Source: Impatiens glandulifera | Taxonomy: Eukaryota > Streptophyta > Magnoliopsida > Ericales > Balsaminaceae | Direction: 5' to 3' | Assembly (NCBI RefSeq): GCF_907164915.1 | Contig: NC_061862.1 | Location: 36,953,522 to 37,017,521 of the forward strand | DNA length: 64,000 nt | In this document: positions 1 to 12,434 of the stretch, piece after piece | Layout of the letters: the number at the start of each line of letters is the position of its first letter | How positions within the stretch are numbered: position 1 is the first letter of the stretch | Notes under the pieces: model-generated | Seen by the model: only the letters and a program-made list of their open reading frames with translations | Database searches by the model: none | What the model was told of the DNA's origin: nothing | Program-made: the position numbers and the translations under genes

Positions 1-3000
1 ATAATCATATTACTAAGATAAAAAGAGATAAAAAGTGGTGATGCAGAAAGGCATATAGAAAACGCTAAGCATATCCACCCACAATTCTAAGTCGGAAGAA
101 ATGTTCTTAGAACTTGGGTGAACATAATTATGACCTCAAATGCTCCAAAATTCCATATGACGCAGTGGCTAAAGTTGAGTATCGTGCATAAATGGTCGTA
201 TTTGACTCGGGCAAATCGTGTTACTCTTAATTGTAATGTGTCGTGTCGTGTCATGTCTCAATCTTATGTGTGTCATATCGTGTCTTGACCCACTCAAAAT
301 ATTATTCACGAGCTCTTTCGTATAATGTTAATTCGTGTCCACAAGTTTATTCATGTTGTGCTAACTCGTGTTTAAATTTGTGTTTCATGTATTCCGACTA
401 TATCTAGTCATCATTTCGACCTAATTGTGTCATGTCGATATTTGTTTTTATGTCTGTCATGTCGTGTTTTGACACACTCATGTTAATTAATTAATTATAT
501 GTATATATATATTAAATTATATTGTTAGTAAAAATTATAAAATATGATTATTAATTAATTTATTTTAATTTTAGAAAATTTAATTTAATTTAATAAGTTA
601 AATGTGATAAATATGTTATTTAAAAATTAATTAATATGTTAAATATGTAAAATGGGTAGGTATAAATTTTAAAATATAGTTTTATAAATAATACTTTAAA
701 TATCAATTATTTAAAATGTGTTTTAAAACTTACAAATAATTATTTAAATAAAATTAGTTAATAATTGATTAATTAAATAAGGATGTAAATAAATGTAGTG
801 ACATATAGTAATTTGAGAATGTTAAATGTGGGTAATTTAATAAATGAAACGAGAAATGTGAGTAAAAATTTAATGGATCTATAGTTGATATATTTATAAA
901 TATATATTATTATATTATAATTTAATAATAAAGTGGGAAAGATAAGTAAAAATTATAAATATATATTATTATATTATCAAAATTACATTATTATCCTATA
1001 TTTATTATTTAATGTATTAATAATAATTGAAAGTATAAAATAATTTAAAATTTTAAAAATAATTTTAATTAATAAAAATATTATTGAGATAATTATTAAG
1101 AGATTCACATCTCTATTAATATAGTTTATTTATTTTAATTTATATTATTTAAACAAATAAATAAATAAAAAAGCATTAACTCAAAATGTAAGGTGTATAC
1201 ATTAAATTATGAGATGATCAAACAATTTTTTAAGTCCTTAGACTTCTCTTAGCTATTAAACTAGTTCTTAGACTTTGTACTATGATAAAAATATCTATCT
1301 ACTTTAATCTATGCAATATATAACTAATTTTACAAATATAAACCGTTATAGGCATTTACATGTAAAACATTAATTATATTACACAACATTTATCCCTTGA
1401 TGTAGTCACGAATGTGTACTCTCACATAAAGTAATTTCTCAAGGAGAAAACATTTGTCTGGACAGCTTACGAACTGGTCACGTCTTAGACAAAGAATTGA
1501 AATAATGATACTTCTAATAATATCCATGTGAACCCTCGTAATCTTTTACTTGGCCTAAAAATAGAATGGTAGTCGATCCAATTGAATGTACTATCAACCA
1601 AGGAAATAACCGCGGATGAAACAAGCTGCAAAAGACGTTTAACCCAACATCTCTACTAATGTAGTGAACAATAGATCTCTAGACGTGCAATATAGTTCCG
1701 TGTTGGATCTTCGTTTTGCAAATCTTTTACAGCGAAAAACAATAACACAATCTAGTTTTTCAAACAATTGACAAAACGTAGAAAAAAAATCAAAATTACA
1801 TTATTGTCAAACAAATAACATAATAATCTAGCACGACAATAGAAAACTATAACTTGGCCTCAATAAGAGATCCTTCTCAAAATAGAGTGGTTAGAGAGAT
1901 AGGCGGCGTGTTGCTAAATATGTTGAGTTTAGCATAACCAAAATCTTTATTTAAAGGTAATTTTAGGGTTTTCCTTCCCAATAACCGCGTGAGCCTAATT
2001 CGGCCCAACTCAAAGCGCATGGGCCTTTCGCATGGGCCTTTCCTTCCTAAATATTTAGGTGCATAATTCCCTTAACCTTATTCTTTTATCCTTATTTTTC
2101 GTTACATGATTTATCATTAGTTTTTGTAAATTTGAACTTTTTAAATTTCTGAATATTGTTAGTTTTCCTATCACCTCTTTCTCATTAATTATTTATTTCT
2201 AAAATTGCAGTCATTGTTATTTTTAATTGGTTAATAATTTGTTTCTATTTCAAGAAATCTAAAAATAAAATAAAATTCTACAAAGGAAAACAAATTTATT
2301 TATTTTATATAAAACTTTATGAAGTTATTTATATTTTATTTTATTATTATTATTATTTAATATTTAAAATAGACACTCTTCTTCTTTAAGATTCATAGCT
2401 AGAAGAAAGATAGTAAAAAAATAAATAATAATAATAATTATAATAATAATAATAAACAAGTAAACAATCACAAGGCTTTATATTTACTGTTAGTATCCGA
2501 AGTACAAAAATTCATGTATTTTTTTTTTCTGAGGTTTGGTTAACTAACAAAAATGTTATATTTTCCTTTATATCATTTTTGGGTATACCTTTATGAGTTG
2601 GATTGCAGTTTTATAATGATTCGGTTATAACAATAAAATGTTATAAATAAACGTACGTAAATAAGATCCTATACAATTATTTTTTTTCCTAACTCACTCA
2701 TTATTTTGACACACAACTTTTTTAACATTTAAATAATCTTTTTAAAGTAGTGTCATAAAATTTAAATCAATTTAACCTAATCATTTAATCATTTGTGAAA
2801 TATGAAATTATTCGAAATAGTAAAATATATGTTATTATCTGAAAAAATTTCATGATCAATTTATTTCTCTTTTGTCTCTCACAGGTCATTAGTCTTAACT
2901 TATTCTCTTCTTGCTATTCTACAAATTAATTAATTAATTTGACATATAAAACATATACTAGTGAAATCATTTCTTGCAAATTAATCTTTCTTGTATTTAT

Positions 3001-3509
3001 TTCACTTAGAACAATGATCCTCATATATTTATCTCCCATTGACAACAAAATAAGATTGAAATTAGGGAACTAAAAACTACCCCTATTATGGCAATTGAGA
3101 ACTAAACTAAACGACATAATAACTGTTGTAGAAGAATAGAATGAAAGAATTTTCGTGTTGCTCATCTTCCACTAGGAAATAAAAAGGAAGCAAGTTAAAT
3201 TATTTCGTTTTTGTTATTTATTCATCGATTATTAACTGGTATTAAAAAAGATTTGAGGTTCTTTCATTTATCATTTTTATTGCCAAAAAAGTTGAGTGCA
3301 GGGAGAGAAAAAAGGTTTAATTGAAAATTTATTTTTAGCCCTATTAAAATAATATAACTTTGTTAAAGTCAATTATTAGTTAAAAATTAATCTTTTATGT
3401 AAGTTTATTGGCATGAAATCCAGTACAGGAGCAATGATATTAAAATGTTACACTACCAAAAGTACCCTTATGAACAACTGTTCCTATTTTATTTGTAAAA
3501 TGAAAAAGG
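1..3509. other. gene-free AT-rich stretch
   Basis: No coding sequence longer than a few dozen codons is recognisable on either strand. The stretch is dominated by A/T homopolymers and ATT/TAA runs (for example 2340-2460). Part of it (195-480) is a CGTGTC-rich repeat listed separately. The segment about 1680-2060, with its paired 'catgggcctttc' motifs, might be old LTR-type sequence, but no partner repeat was found in the window. Confidence 0.6.
195..480. repeat. degenerate CGTGTC/GTGTCGTG-rich repeat
   Basis: Short irregular iterations of cgtgtcgtg, tcatgtc and tcgtgtt recur for almost 300 bp, separated by spacers such as 'gacccactcaaaatattatt'. This looks like a degenerate dispersed repeat of a kind common in plant genomes. 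No terminal inverted repeats or target duplication were seen, so the class is unknown. A similar CGACACG composition on the opposite strand occurs at 39170-39415. Confidence 0.45.
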
Positions 3510-3728
3510 TTAAATAAAGAAGATTAATTTTTTTTTCACTAAAGGAAGAAGAGAATAGGTCAAAATTTGGGAGGTGAATAAAACTCTAGAAAGGAGGCAA
3601 CTGAGCGAAAGGGTTAGGAATTTAATCAAGGGTACCCCTTTTTCGGTCGCCGACGATATTTCCGGCGATATGTGCCGATGATTTATGATCTTCTCTCCCG
3701 ATCGAACAACCCTGGCTGGGTGTGTGCG

Positions 3729-4073
3729 TGTCGTGTCCCGATAGTTTGCGTTTTTTATCAATGCACGTTATTAATAAATTTGTATCTCGAACTAGAATTA
3801 TTTTGATGAACAAATAGAGAAGAAGAAAGAAGAGAAATAGATAGTCTTAGTAAAGAAGAACAAGAAGAATAAGAAGAAAAACCAAGAGAAATTACTCAAT
3901 GTATTCTATTATAGAAGAAAGGTAATGTGATTTACATTCAAAATATCATATCCAATCCACTAGTAATCTACTTATTTATACACTAAGGAGTTGTAACTAA
4001 CTAACTAATTGAAATAGACTAACTGTGTCTAACTGAAATATTGTAAGTGAAATTGATTTAGAGGGACATGACA
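3729..4073 (-). repeat. LTR, left copy (3' LTR of the - strand TR-GAG element)
   Basis: 345 bp starting TGTCGTGTCCC and ending GACATGACA. It is the direct partner of 5513-5848. Immediately to its right (4074-4088) lies the polypurine tract of the - strand. Confidence 0.88.
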
Positions 4074-4171
4074 ATCCCCATTCCTTAAAAACCTTCTTGT
4101 AGGCTGAGTTTACTTTCTCTTATTGTTTCACCATTGTTTTGGCCTCTATGTGATCTCTTCTTACCTCATCC

Positions 4172-5474
4172 TTAACGAAACGAATCATCCTCTTCACTGT
4201 TCCTAAGCTTCAACTGTTTCTCTAACTCGTCATCAAGTTCGATACTAAATAGTTGTCGATTAGCACATATGTGACCTGGGGTATATTTCTCATCACATTT
4301 GAAACAAAGGCCTTGCTGTTTCTTTTCTCGTATCAATGCCCAATTTACGTTTCTAGTTGATTGTTTCAAATTATTATGACCTAATGTATTATCTGTCCAG
4401 ACTGGTTTTGGATGATTTGTTCTAATTGAATCTCTAATCATTTGACCCGTGGTTATGATATTATTCGGTAATGGAGCTAAAAACTCATTCTTCTTCATTG
4501 ATAACCTTATTGCTTTGTCCAAGATTTTAGGTTCCAATAATTTTAACGTCTCTTTCAGTTCATCACACAGACATCTCAAGAAACATTGCACGTAGTAATT
4601 TTTGCTCTGAGGTATGTTCTTGGAAATAACTAACAATCGTAATTCCCACCATTGATCAATGTATTTTGTTAATGAACCCGTCTGTGTAAGTTGATGAAAT
4701 TCAATAATGATGTTCTGATGACCTACTTCATGAAAAGCTAATAAAACATCATTAGTAAATTCGTCCCATGAAGTTATAGTATGATCTACCAAATAATTTG
4801 TAACTCATATATCCGCTCGTCCTTTAAAGAAATAAATCGCATAATTCACTTTGTCAATATCTTCAAGTGTGTAATTTCCAAAAAATTGGTTTGCCTTTCT
4901 AACCCAACCCCTTGAATTTGTTCCATCAAAATTTTCCATATCAATCCTAGAATTCTTTAGTGATAAATTTCCTACTAATTGTAGTCCCATGAGTTTCGTA
5001 GGTCGCGAGCTTTCGGATTTTTGAGATTTATTGTTGGTGGTATCTGGTCGCCTCAACAGTCCATCTTCACCAATTTTTTTCTCTCCTTTTGTATTTGAAG
5101 AAAATACCCCTATAACTTCTTCCTCATTACTTTTGTTAGGTATGTTTCTTGCTTCAAGCTTGGCTTCCAAATTAGTTAAGAATTTCGACTGCATCAGTTC
5201 AAGACGTTTGGTCGCATCTTGTTGGAATCTTGCGGTTTCTTGGTGTATGAGTTCGAATTGTTTAGCATTTTCCTGTTGTAACTCTATGAATTGGGATATC
5301 AACTTCGTTTCTGTTACCTGTTGTTGTTCTTGAATTTCTTGTTGTACCGTAATAAGTTGTTTTGTCACGACCGGTTTCTAGTTTAGTAGAAATAGTTGCT
5401 TCTAGATTATCCATTTGCTCAACTAGCTTTTGGATGCTTTCTTTCGTGGCTTGTGATATTTTCATTGTTGTCAA
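4172..5474 (-). pseudogene. gag of the TR-GAG element, one frameshift and one stop
   Basis: Gag-type capsid/nucleocapsid protein, about 430 codons from a start at 5474. The N-terminal part is a glutamine-rich coiled coil (the 'IQEQQQVTE' region). It is followed by a 'FDGTNSRGWV' segment typical of Ty3/gypsy gag, then the capsid region with 'WDEF...F'. Near the C-terminus is a zinc knuckle, CFKCDEKYTPGHIC, like those of gypsy gag proteins. Two lesions are visible. A frameshift near 5368 splits off the first ~35 residues. A TGA near 4805 splits the capsid region in the same frame, since reading continues on both sides. The gene ends at an ordinary stop before the polypurine tract, with no pol sequence after it. 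The fold is a family inference; the knuckle and the reading frames are seen directly. Confidence 0.8.
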
Positions 5475-5512
5475 CGGATTTTTGCCGAGGATTGTTTCGC
5501 TCTGATATCAAA

Positions 5513-5848
5513 TGTCGTGCCCCGATAGTTTGTGTTTTTCAGCAATGCATGTTATCAATAAATCTGTAACTCGAATTAGAATTATTTTGATGAACAGGTA
5601 GAGAAGAAGAAAGAAGAGAAATAGATAGTCTTGGTAAAGAAGAACAAGAAGAAGAAGAAAAACCAAGAGAAATTACTCAAGTTATTCTATTATAGAAAAA
5701 AGGTAGTGTGATTTACATCCAAAATATCATATCCAATCCATTAGTAATCTACATATTTATACTAAGGAGTTCTAACTAACTAACTGAAATATACTAACTG
5801 TTTCTAACTGAAATATTGTAAGTGAAATTGATTTAGAGGGACATGACA
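5513..5848 (-). repeat. LTR, right copy (5' LTR of the - strand TR-GAG element)
   Basis: 336 bp starting TGTCGTGCCCC and ending GACATGACA, followed by the target duplication GTGCG. The tRNA-Met-like primer-binding site lies just to its left. It differs from the other LTR by scattered substitutions and short deletions. Confidence 0.88.
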
Positions 5849-5853
5849 GTGCG

Positions 5854-7008
5854 TTTATTCATCGTCATCAAGCCGAATCAAACATGTATGTTTGTTTAGG
5901 CATGCAGACATACATCATATATTTTTTATATTTATTTTTTTTTTGAATTGAGGAAGTGAAGATGATGAATATTTGGTCTGAAGTTCTCTCTGAGATGAGG
6001 ATGGAGAAGAAGCAACCCGTTCCCTCGATGGGGCAACTCGTTTCCTTGATGGGGCAACCCGTTTGCAGTCATGGTTGGGCAAACAATCTTCTCTAATCTC
6101 ACATCCTCCTTTATAAAGATATGAGCCTCCCTCCATCAAACCTAAATTATAAAAATTTGCAGATCTTTCTGATTTCTCATTTTTCTATTTCTGATTCTTA
6201 GTAGTAAATGATGATAACTGTTTATTCATTGCCCGATTGAACTTTACTGGAAGTTAAGAATTTTGGGGGCGAAAGTAGAGAAAATGAGATTCAAAATATG
6301 GAATTCAGTCAATGTTCTTAGAAGGAAGCAAATATTTTAGATAAATTTTGTGATTAATGATCTTGTTCAGTTGAATGGAATTCAAAATATATTGTGTGAT
6401 TAATGATTTAAAGATAAATTATCAACTCTCAACAAATTTGTGTGAGCAGATTATAAGATACAAACTTAAAACAAAAGATTGATCAATATAATGAAATGGA
6501 AAATTTTATTATAAAATGTAACAATTATAAATGCACAAATTGGGCAAATATTAAAATTAAATTTAACATATTTCAATACTGGTGTTTGGCATGTGATAAC
6601 ATATTTGGATTAAAAGATTCATCATGAATATTCTTTGACTAAAATTCAAATAATTTATATTTTCCCTACAAATATGTTCTTTGGTATGTGTAAAAAAATT
6701 AAACTATGAAGTTTTATCACTTAATTTGTCCTTATTTTAATACAAAATCAGTAATATGTTATTAATTTAATATTTTTTAATTAAAAAAGTATCAAGCCTC
6801 ATTCTCAAATAATCTACCAATAAAAGAAAGGCATAGCTTAATTTAAAAGAAATGTAGGATATATATACAAGCAAGTTTAGGACATAGTTGACATATTAAT
6901 CCTTAGGAGAAACAATTACTTTTATTTTCAGAATTTTCATTTATACAGCTTCATTTCTGACTTTATGTTCAAATTATCTTTATTTTCTGTTTTTAACAAA
7001 TGACCACT
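5854..7008. other. gene-free stretch
   Basis: AT-rich. 5960-6075 holds three imperfect copies of a 'cgtttccttgatggggcaa'-like unit, which is open on the - strand but resembles no known protein. The 3' part has no recognisable feature. The bases joining 3723 and 5854 are the unoccupied target of the TR-GAG insertion. Across that junction the - strand stays open for some 30-70 codons, without recognisable homology. Confidence 0.45.
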
Positions 7009-7251
7009 TGTTAGGCAACTCATCACTGTAACCATCTATCAAAGAATATTCAGAATCATACTGTGTGATTCTGAATATCCTCTCTTTAGAAGATTATGAA
7101 TGATATTGAATGTTTTCCTTCTTCTCTCACCTCATGGCTCTATGATCTTTCTTCTCCTCATTTCCGTCTCTTATCCCAAACCCTAACTTATCTTCTCATG
7201 TTATATCTTAGGGTGTAACAAATTGGTTTTAAAGCCGACGATCGGACGACC

Positions 7252-8708
7252 ATGGTGAAAACACGGAACCAGACGGACAACGACCCCCTGCGAGAAACAT
7301 TGACTGAAGAACAAAGGAAGTGGATGGAAAATAAGGTGAACTCACTTGAATAGAAGCTTGATAATATTTCTACTAAAGAGAGCCCAACACAACCTGTAGA
7401 TTCAGCGGAATGCTCCCGCATTACACCTACTAGAGAAAGACTGTATGTACCTACAACCCACTTGACTAAGATTGATTTCTCGAAGTTTGATGGAATGGAT
7501 GTGGAAGGATGGCTCATTTCAGCAAATCATTTTTTTTGAGTCAATTATATAGATGATGCTACTAAAGTTGAAATCGTCCCGATTCATTTTCAAGGGAATG
7601 CACGATTATGGTATGGATCCTTTATTCAAACTCGTAGTCCTACAATAGCCCTCACGTGACATTTATTTAAAACTTCCCTACTACAACAATTTGAACCTTC
7701 TATTTGTGATTGTCTCATTAGCCAACTCATGAATCTGAAACAGACAGGGTCTATACAATAGGGTGGATTACATTAAGAGATAGCTAATACAGTTAGGTCC
7801 CTAAATGAGGCTATGACAATATTCAAAGTACAATAATCCACTTTCAAATCCCTGTTTACTCGAGGTAGTTTATACTCAAGTAACCCTCCCATCTTTTCTA
7901 CACCAACCCACGCCCAATCTCATTCTACATGGCCACCATATTCTAAACCAACTTATCTCCCATCTAAACCAACTTATTCACGAACAAATTACTCACCCCC
8001 ACACACTATCTCCCAAAGGAATAAGTATCTCTAACAAATAGATCCCAAAATCCTAGAAGAGAAGAAATGAATTATGTTATACTTGTGATGCTAAGTTCGA
8101 TTCAACCCACCAATACAAGACTAAGTTATTTATGATTAATGTAGATGAAACATGAGACAATGAGTTCCTATTAATAGAAGGTAAAGAGATTAGTGAGGTT
8201 ATCCCTCAAGAAGCATCTATATATATACATGCCCATGATGGATTGAAGAATTATCAAACCTGAGAATATTTGGAAAAATAAGTCAGCTATCGATCATTAT
8301 TCTCATTAACACGGGGAGCACACATAATTCCTTTAACAATTGGGTAATGAAAAACATCCGTCATCAAGTGCAAAAAACAATATTTTTACCTATTAAAGTA
8401 GCTGATGGATCGAACATATTAAATACAGCGAGCTGTGAAAATCTCAAATGGACAATGGATGACATCAAATTTATGGCTTACCAAAGAGTTTTGGACATGG
8501 CTTCCAATGACATGGTTTTAGGGATAGAATGACTCATCACTCTCGATCCATCTACTTGGGACTTTGGGTGACTAACGCTATCATTTTGCAAGAATGAAAT
8601 CCCACTATTCCTACAAAGAGTAAACCAAATGGACGTTTGTATCTTAGAAGGAGATAAAATCGAAAAAATGTTAAAGAAAAGTGCACAAGCAGCGCTAGTG
8701 CAGATGAT
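7252..8708 (+). pseudogene. Ty3/gypsy gag-protease pseudogene
   Basis: From ATG 7252 the reading frame gives a gypsy-type gag with stops and shifts. The capsid segment 'KIDFSKFDGMDVEGWL' is followed by 'FQGNARLWYGSF', the usual plant gypsy pattern. A decayed zinc knuckle (CYTCDAKFDSTHQ, missing the last Cys) lies near 8085. Next comes a retropepsin-like domain: 'LINTGSTHNSF' at about 8310, where the catalytic Asp has become Asn, and the C-terminal hallmark 'DMVLGIE' plus 'WDFG' at 8511-8570. In-frame stops occur at about 7351 (TAG) and 7537 (TGA). The copia LTR cuts it at 8713. The protein would not be functional. Confidence 0.75.
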
Positions 8709-8713
8709 CAAAC

Positions 8714-9020
8714 TGTTGTTTTTGGCACAATTAGAATCCCACATCGGAAGATGATGGGAGTGAAAGAAACTATATTCACAATTAGAATAAATTCCACATC
8801 GGAAGATGCTGGGAGTTGGGGAAGTTTCTTAGTGTATAAAAGAAACTCTCCCCTCTTTGGTTTATTGAACTCAATATTTGTATATCTTATTCCTTATTAA
8901 TTGATAGTTTTAGTGCTCGGAGATGTAGGCAACATTTTGTCCGAACTCCGTTATCAAATTATGTTAGTGTTCTTTCAGTTGTTTTCTTCTTTTGTGTTTC
9001 TGTTAGAGTTTTTCCCAACA
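8714..9020 (+). repeat. copia 5' LTR
   Basis: Starts TGTTGTTTTTGG and ends TTTTTCCCAACA. It contains a TATAAAAG box near 8839 after 'ggggaagtttcttagtg'. Compared with the 3' LTR it lacks about 21 bp, including a second, upstream copy of the TATA segment. Confidence 0.9.
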
Positions 9021-9114
9021 AGTGGTATTAGAGCCGAAGATTCGTCCTTGGCATGGTGGAGTCTTCAAAAGGGGCATCAACTCCTTCATTATCTTGGACA
9101 AGGACACCGATGTC

Positions 9115-10033
9115 GAATTTGAAGTTTGCGGTGGAAACCTTTGATGGAACTAAGCATTTCGGCATGTGGCAAGGTGAGGTTCTAGATTGTCTTTTTCAGT
9201 AGGGTCTAGATGTTGCTATTGAGGTTAGAAAGCCAGATGGTATAGAAGAAAAAGAATGAAGTATCATGAATCGATTGACGTGCGGAACAATTCGATCATG
9301 CTTGTATAGAGAGTAGAAGTATGCCGTGAAGAACGAAACTTCTGCATAGAAATTGTGGCAAGTATTGGAGGACAAATTTCTAAAAAAGTGTGGTCATAAT
9401 AAGCTCCTTATGAAGAAGAGGTTGTTTCGGTTTGACTACCAATCAGGTACTTCTATGAATGAACATATTACTAAGTTTAATGAATTATTAGCATATCTGT
9501 TAAACCTTGATGTTAAGTTTGAGGATGAAGATCTTGCTTTGATGTTGCTGTCGTCCCTTCCTGATGAATTTAAACACTTAGAAATAACGTTATTTAATGG
9601 GAAGAGAAATGTTTCTTTTGATGCTGTAAGTTCTTCTTTATATAGTCATGAATTGAGAAAATATTATAAAAGGAAAAGCAAAATACGTACAGCAGATGAA
9701 GCATTGATGGCCAGAGGCCGTCAGCAAAGCAAATTAAAAGGGAAAGGAGGAAGATCTGAAAGAAGAGTTGCCAAAGATGAATGTGCTTTCTGTCGCGAGA
9801 ACAGACATTGGAAGATTAACTGCCCAAAGTTGAAGAAGAAAGAGAAAGATTCTGAAGATGCAATTGTTGTAGAAAACAAAGGTGATGCAGATTCAGAATA
9901 CTCTTTATCGATGTCACACACAATATCACATCCTGATGCGTGGATATTGGACTCAGTCTGCACTTATCATATTACACCAGTTCGAAAGTGGTTCTTTGAC
10001 TTTAAGGAACTGGATGGTGGAGTTGTTTGCATA
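9115..10033 (+). pseudogene. copia gag and protease start, disrupted
   Basis: Start ATG at 9115 (MSNLKFAVETFDG, typical of Tnt1-like gag). Stops occur in the first ~80 codons (TAG near 9200, TGA near 9257, others near 9308 and 9346). The frame is then open from 9353 to the CACTA border. The gag core 'LWQVLEDKF' and 'LLSSLPDEF' is followed by a zinc knuckle CAFCRENRHWKINC, in which the usual Gly is Asn. The protease start reads WILDSVCTYH, where the catalytic D-S-G has become D-S-V. The coding sequence then runs into the CACTA terminus at 10034 and resumes in frame at 17850, in the segment normally following the protease. Non-functional. Confidence 0.82.
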
Positions 10034-10345
10034 CACTGGTGAAAAAGGGGTCAAAAACGAGAGTAAAAACTCTCAGTTTTGACCCTATAACTTTCGGTAT
10101 AGACACATTACTGAAAGTTTTGGTAACTCTCGCCATCCCTTGGTATTGACTATTTCGTTAAAAACAATTGGGCGTTTACCGATAGATATCGTAGAGTTTT
10201 CGATTTAGATACCCTAGAGTAAAACCGAAAGTTTACTCCTGAGGAAAAAACCGAAAGTTTTCTAATTAACTCTCGTTTTTTCCATTTGAAGAAAAACCGA
10301 AAGATTTCAATATTACTTTCGGTTTTTTCCTGTAAATTTTAAAAA
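10034..10345. repeat. CACTA left subterminal repeat region
   Basis: Multiple copies of CCGAAAGTT / AACTTTCGG and the related CTCTCG motif lie in both orientations within 310 bp of the terminus. In characterised CACTA families such subterminal motifs are bound by the TNPA-type protein; binding here is an inference. Confidence 0.75.
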
Positions 10346-10555
10346 TATGCTGATTATTTTGCTCGCAACCAAAACCTGTTCAGCCAAACCAATATATCAA
10401 TAATAAAAGAACTGACACATACATTAAATGATCATTATCATTACAACATTCGCAACCAAACTAATCATCCGAATAATCTGTTATAAATTCAAATCGAAAC
10501 AACTACTAATAAAAACATGTTTTCAATCGAAACAACCAATCAAAACGTACTAGAA

Positions 10556-12306
10556 TTAGCTTGTGGGGGGAGGAGGTGGTGGTTGTTGTTGCATCATAAA
10601 CAATTTGATTCTCTCAATTCTTGCATTCATTTCTAACTTTTCTCTCTCCATTCTTGCATTTGTTTCTTCCTTTTCTGCTTGCATTTCATTGATTATGCGC
10701 ATTCTTTCTTCGTCCCTCTTCTCCAATTCCTCTAGTTTGAGCGTCAATCTTTGATTCTCTTCATACAATCGCTCATTGTTTTGTTGTGAACTGTTTCCAC
10801 TTCGATGATCATCACGAAAGTGTGTGGGCCGGACGCCTGATCCCATTCCGAACACTCCCCCGTATTTTTGTTGTCCGAACACCCTCTCCGTCAATTCAAA
10901 ATCAGATATTCCAGGTTCGTTATTAAGAACCTCCTCCATCTCAACCTGCACAATTGAAATAAAGTATCATTTCTATAATAAAAAACTAGGCATATTCAAT
11001 TCACTTACAATTTTCTCTTGCACATATTTGTCCGGGACGGGTGTTGGGTTTTCTTTTGTCGGTTTTAGGGTACGGGTCCTCTTGAATACTTCAATGATAG
11101 ACGGTGCCCGTCCCATTTCAATCGCCTGTTGAAATAAATGATTTATATAATTAATAACAATCTTTAGATTAAGTTATTACAAATAATGTACTTACCAACT
11201 CTTCTTCAGTTTGTGAAAACGGTCTACTTCCCGTATGATGTGGGAATTTTAGCTTCTTCCTGTTAATTATATTTGTACGACTGTTTTGCTGTATTTGAAA
11301 TAAAAAAGGAAGTTAGATTAATTAATAACAACTTTTATTTGAATTATGAAACCGTACCTTAAATTTTTCGTGAAGAAATGGTTGCGACACACAAACTCCC
11401 AATCATCTCGATCGTAGTCTGGTGGAGGATTAGCCAGTACCACCGCCTCGTCTCCTTTGTGGACGCGGATATATGACTTGTTCAAATCCGACCGCCATCT
11501 ATTCCATATCTGTCTGGCGTGTCCCAATCCGGTCTTTCGAAATAAATCAATAGAACCATTAGTAGCTTTGAACGGATCCTAAAAAAACATTCAAATGTTA
11601 AAAATAATTATTTAATGAATAATGTATAATTAAGTAATAATTATTACCTTGATAGCAGTCCAAAGTGAATCCAATTGGTCCGCACTTAATGCCTTCCACT
11701 TTAGAAGACGGTGTGAGACGGCTGCGGGGTCCCGGATAATCGACCCCACATGTCTAGACCACCGTGTTCTTCCCACGTTAGCACCGCCCTCCCATCTACC
11801 TCTTTAAAAGTAAGAGAAATCCTTGTCCCCGCTACCCTCTTAGACAGCGTAATATTCTTGTTCTTCCCCCATCTCTTGCGGGCAGAGGATTCTTCAAAAT
11901 TATCAAATTCATAATTAGATATGTGAATCAATTCAAACAATAACTAATTTGTAAACAAGTTACCTGTCGATGATGGGTCGGGAGTGGAACCATGTTCCTC
12001 CTCGTCATTCTCCTCGTGAGGCTCCTCGAAACCCTCGTCTTCAGCCTCATCGTCATCCATCATATCAGCCAACGTACTCTCTACAAACTCTTCGGCCTCA
12101 GTAGCCTCAACATCCTCGTTTGCTGGGGGAGCAGTAGCTATCGTGACCACAACAATAGGTGGTTCGTCTCTAGAAGACGATTCTCGGAGCCTTAAGTTCT
12201 CTGATTGGGAAAGTAAGTTCTGGTATGGCTTTAACAATTTGTTGGGTGTTTTCCTCATACTCCACCAAAGTTCTTTACTACCTTTAGACATTCTTAATGC
12301 ATACAA
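10556..12306 (-). pseudogene. Transposase_24 (Ptta/En/Spm) TNPA-like gene, multi-exon, damaged
   Basis: A multi-exon - strand gene. The first exon (about 12306-11965) starts near 'KELWWSMRKTPNKLL', continues in a long acidic run and ends at an ACAG|GTAAC donor. The next exon (about 11895-11648) carries 'KRVAGTRISLTF...LTWEEHGG', then 'VGSIIRDP' and 'LLKWKALSADQLDSLW', the usual Ptta/En/Spm transposase pattern. These two blocks are in different frames, with a shift near 11760, so the gene is probably dead. Later exons hold 'GHARQIWNRWRSDL' (11360-11527), 'FPHHTGSRPFSQTEEEL' (about 11196-11291), 'MGRAPSIIEVFKRT' (about 11009-11125) and a final exon (10556-10951) with a coiled coil and a poly-proline tail. 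Splice borders are GT/AG by eye. The product would be a DNA-binding CACTA accessory protein. Confidence 0.72.
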
Positions 12307-12434
12307 TTAATAAATGAGGGAATAATTAAAATAAAGTAGTAATAAGAATGAATATAAAGTAAAAAACATAAATCTACCTAATTAATTAATCTGAACTATA
12401 TGTTTGTAAATCGCAGTTTTATTTTTGTCACAAT

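Larger units (their letters stand above)
3729..5848 (-). mobile_element. gag-only LTR retrotransposon (TR-GAG-like), complete ends
   Basis: Two long direct repeats (3729-4073 and 5513-5848), each starting TGTCGTG and ending GACATGACA, flank about 1.44 kb. The flanks carry a perfect 5-bp target duplication, GTGCG (3724-3728 and 5849-5853). Read on the - strand, a primer-binding site close to initiator tRNA-Met (GATATCAGAGCG, about 5498-5512) follows the 5' LTR. A purine tract (complement of 4074-4088) precedes the 3' LTR. The interior holds only gag sequence; no protease, reverse transcriptase, RNase H or integrase motif is present. This matches the described TR-GAG class of non-autonomous elements, which depend on proteins supplied by a related autonomous element. 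The zinc-knuckle style points to Ty3/gypsy. The LTRs are visibly close but not identical, with substitutions and small indels, so the insertion is not very recent. Confidence 0.88.

Noticed and set aside
10563..10754. + strand frame starting with a poly-Gly/Cys run
   Set aside because: It is the antisense of the poly-proline end and coiled coil of the CACTA gene.
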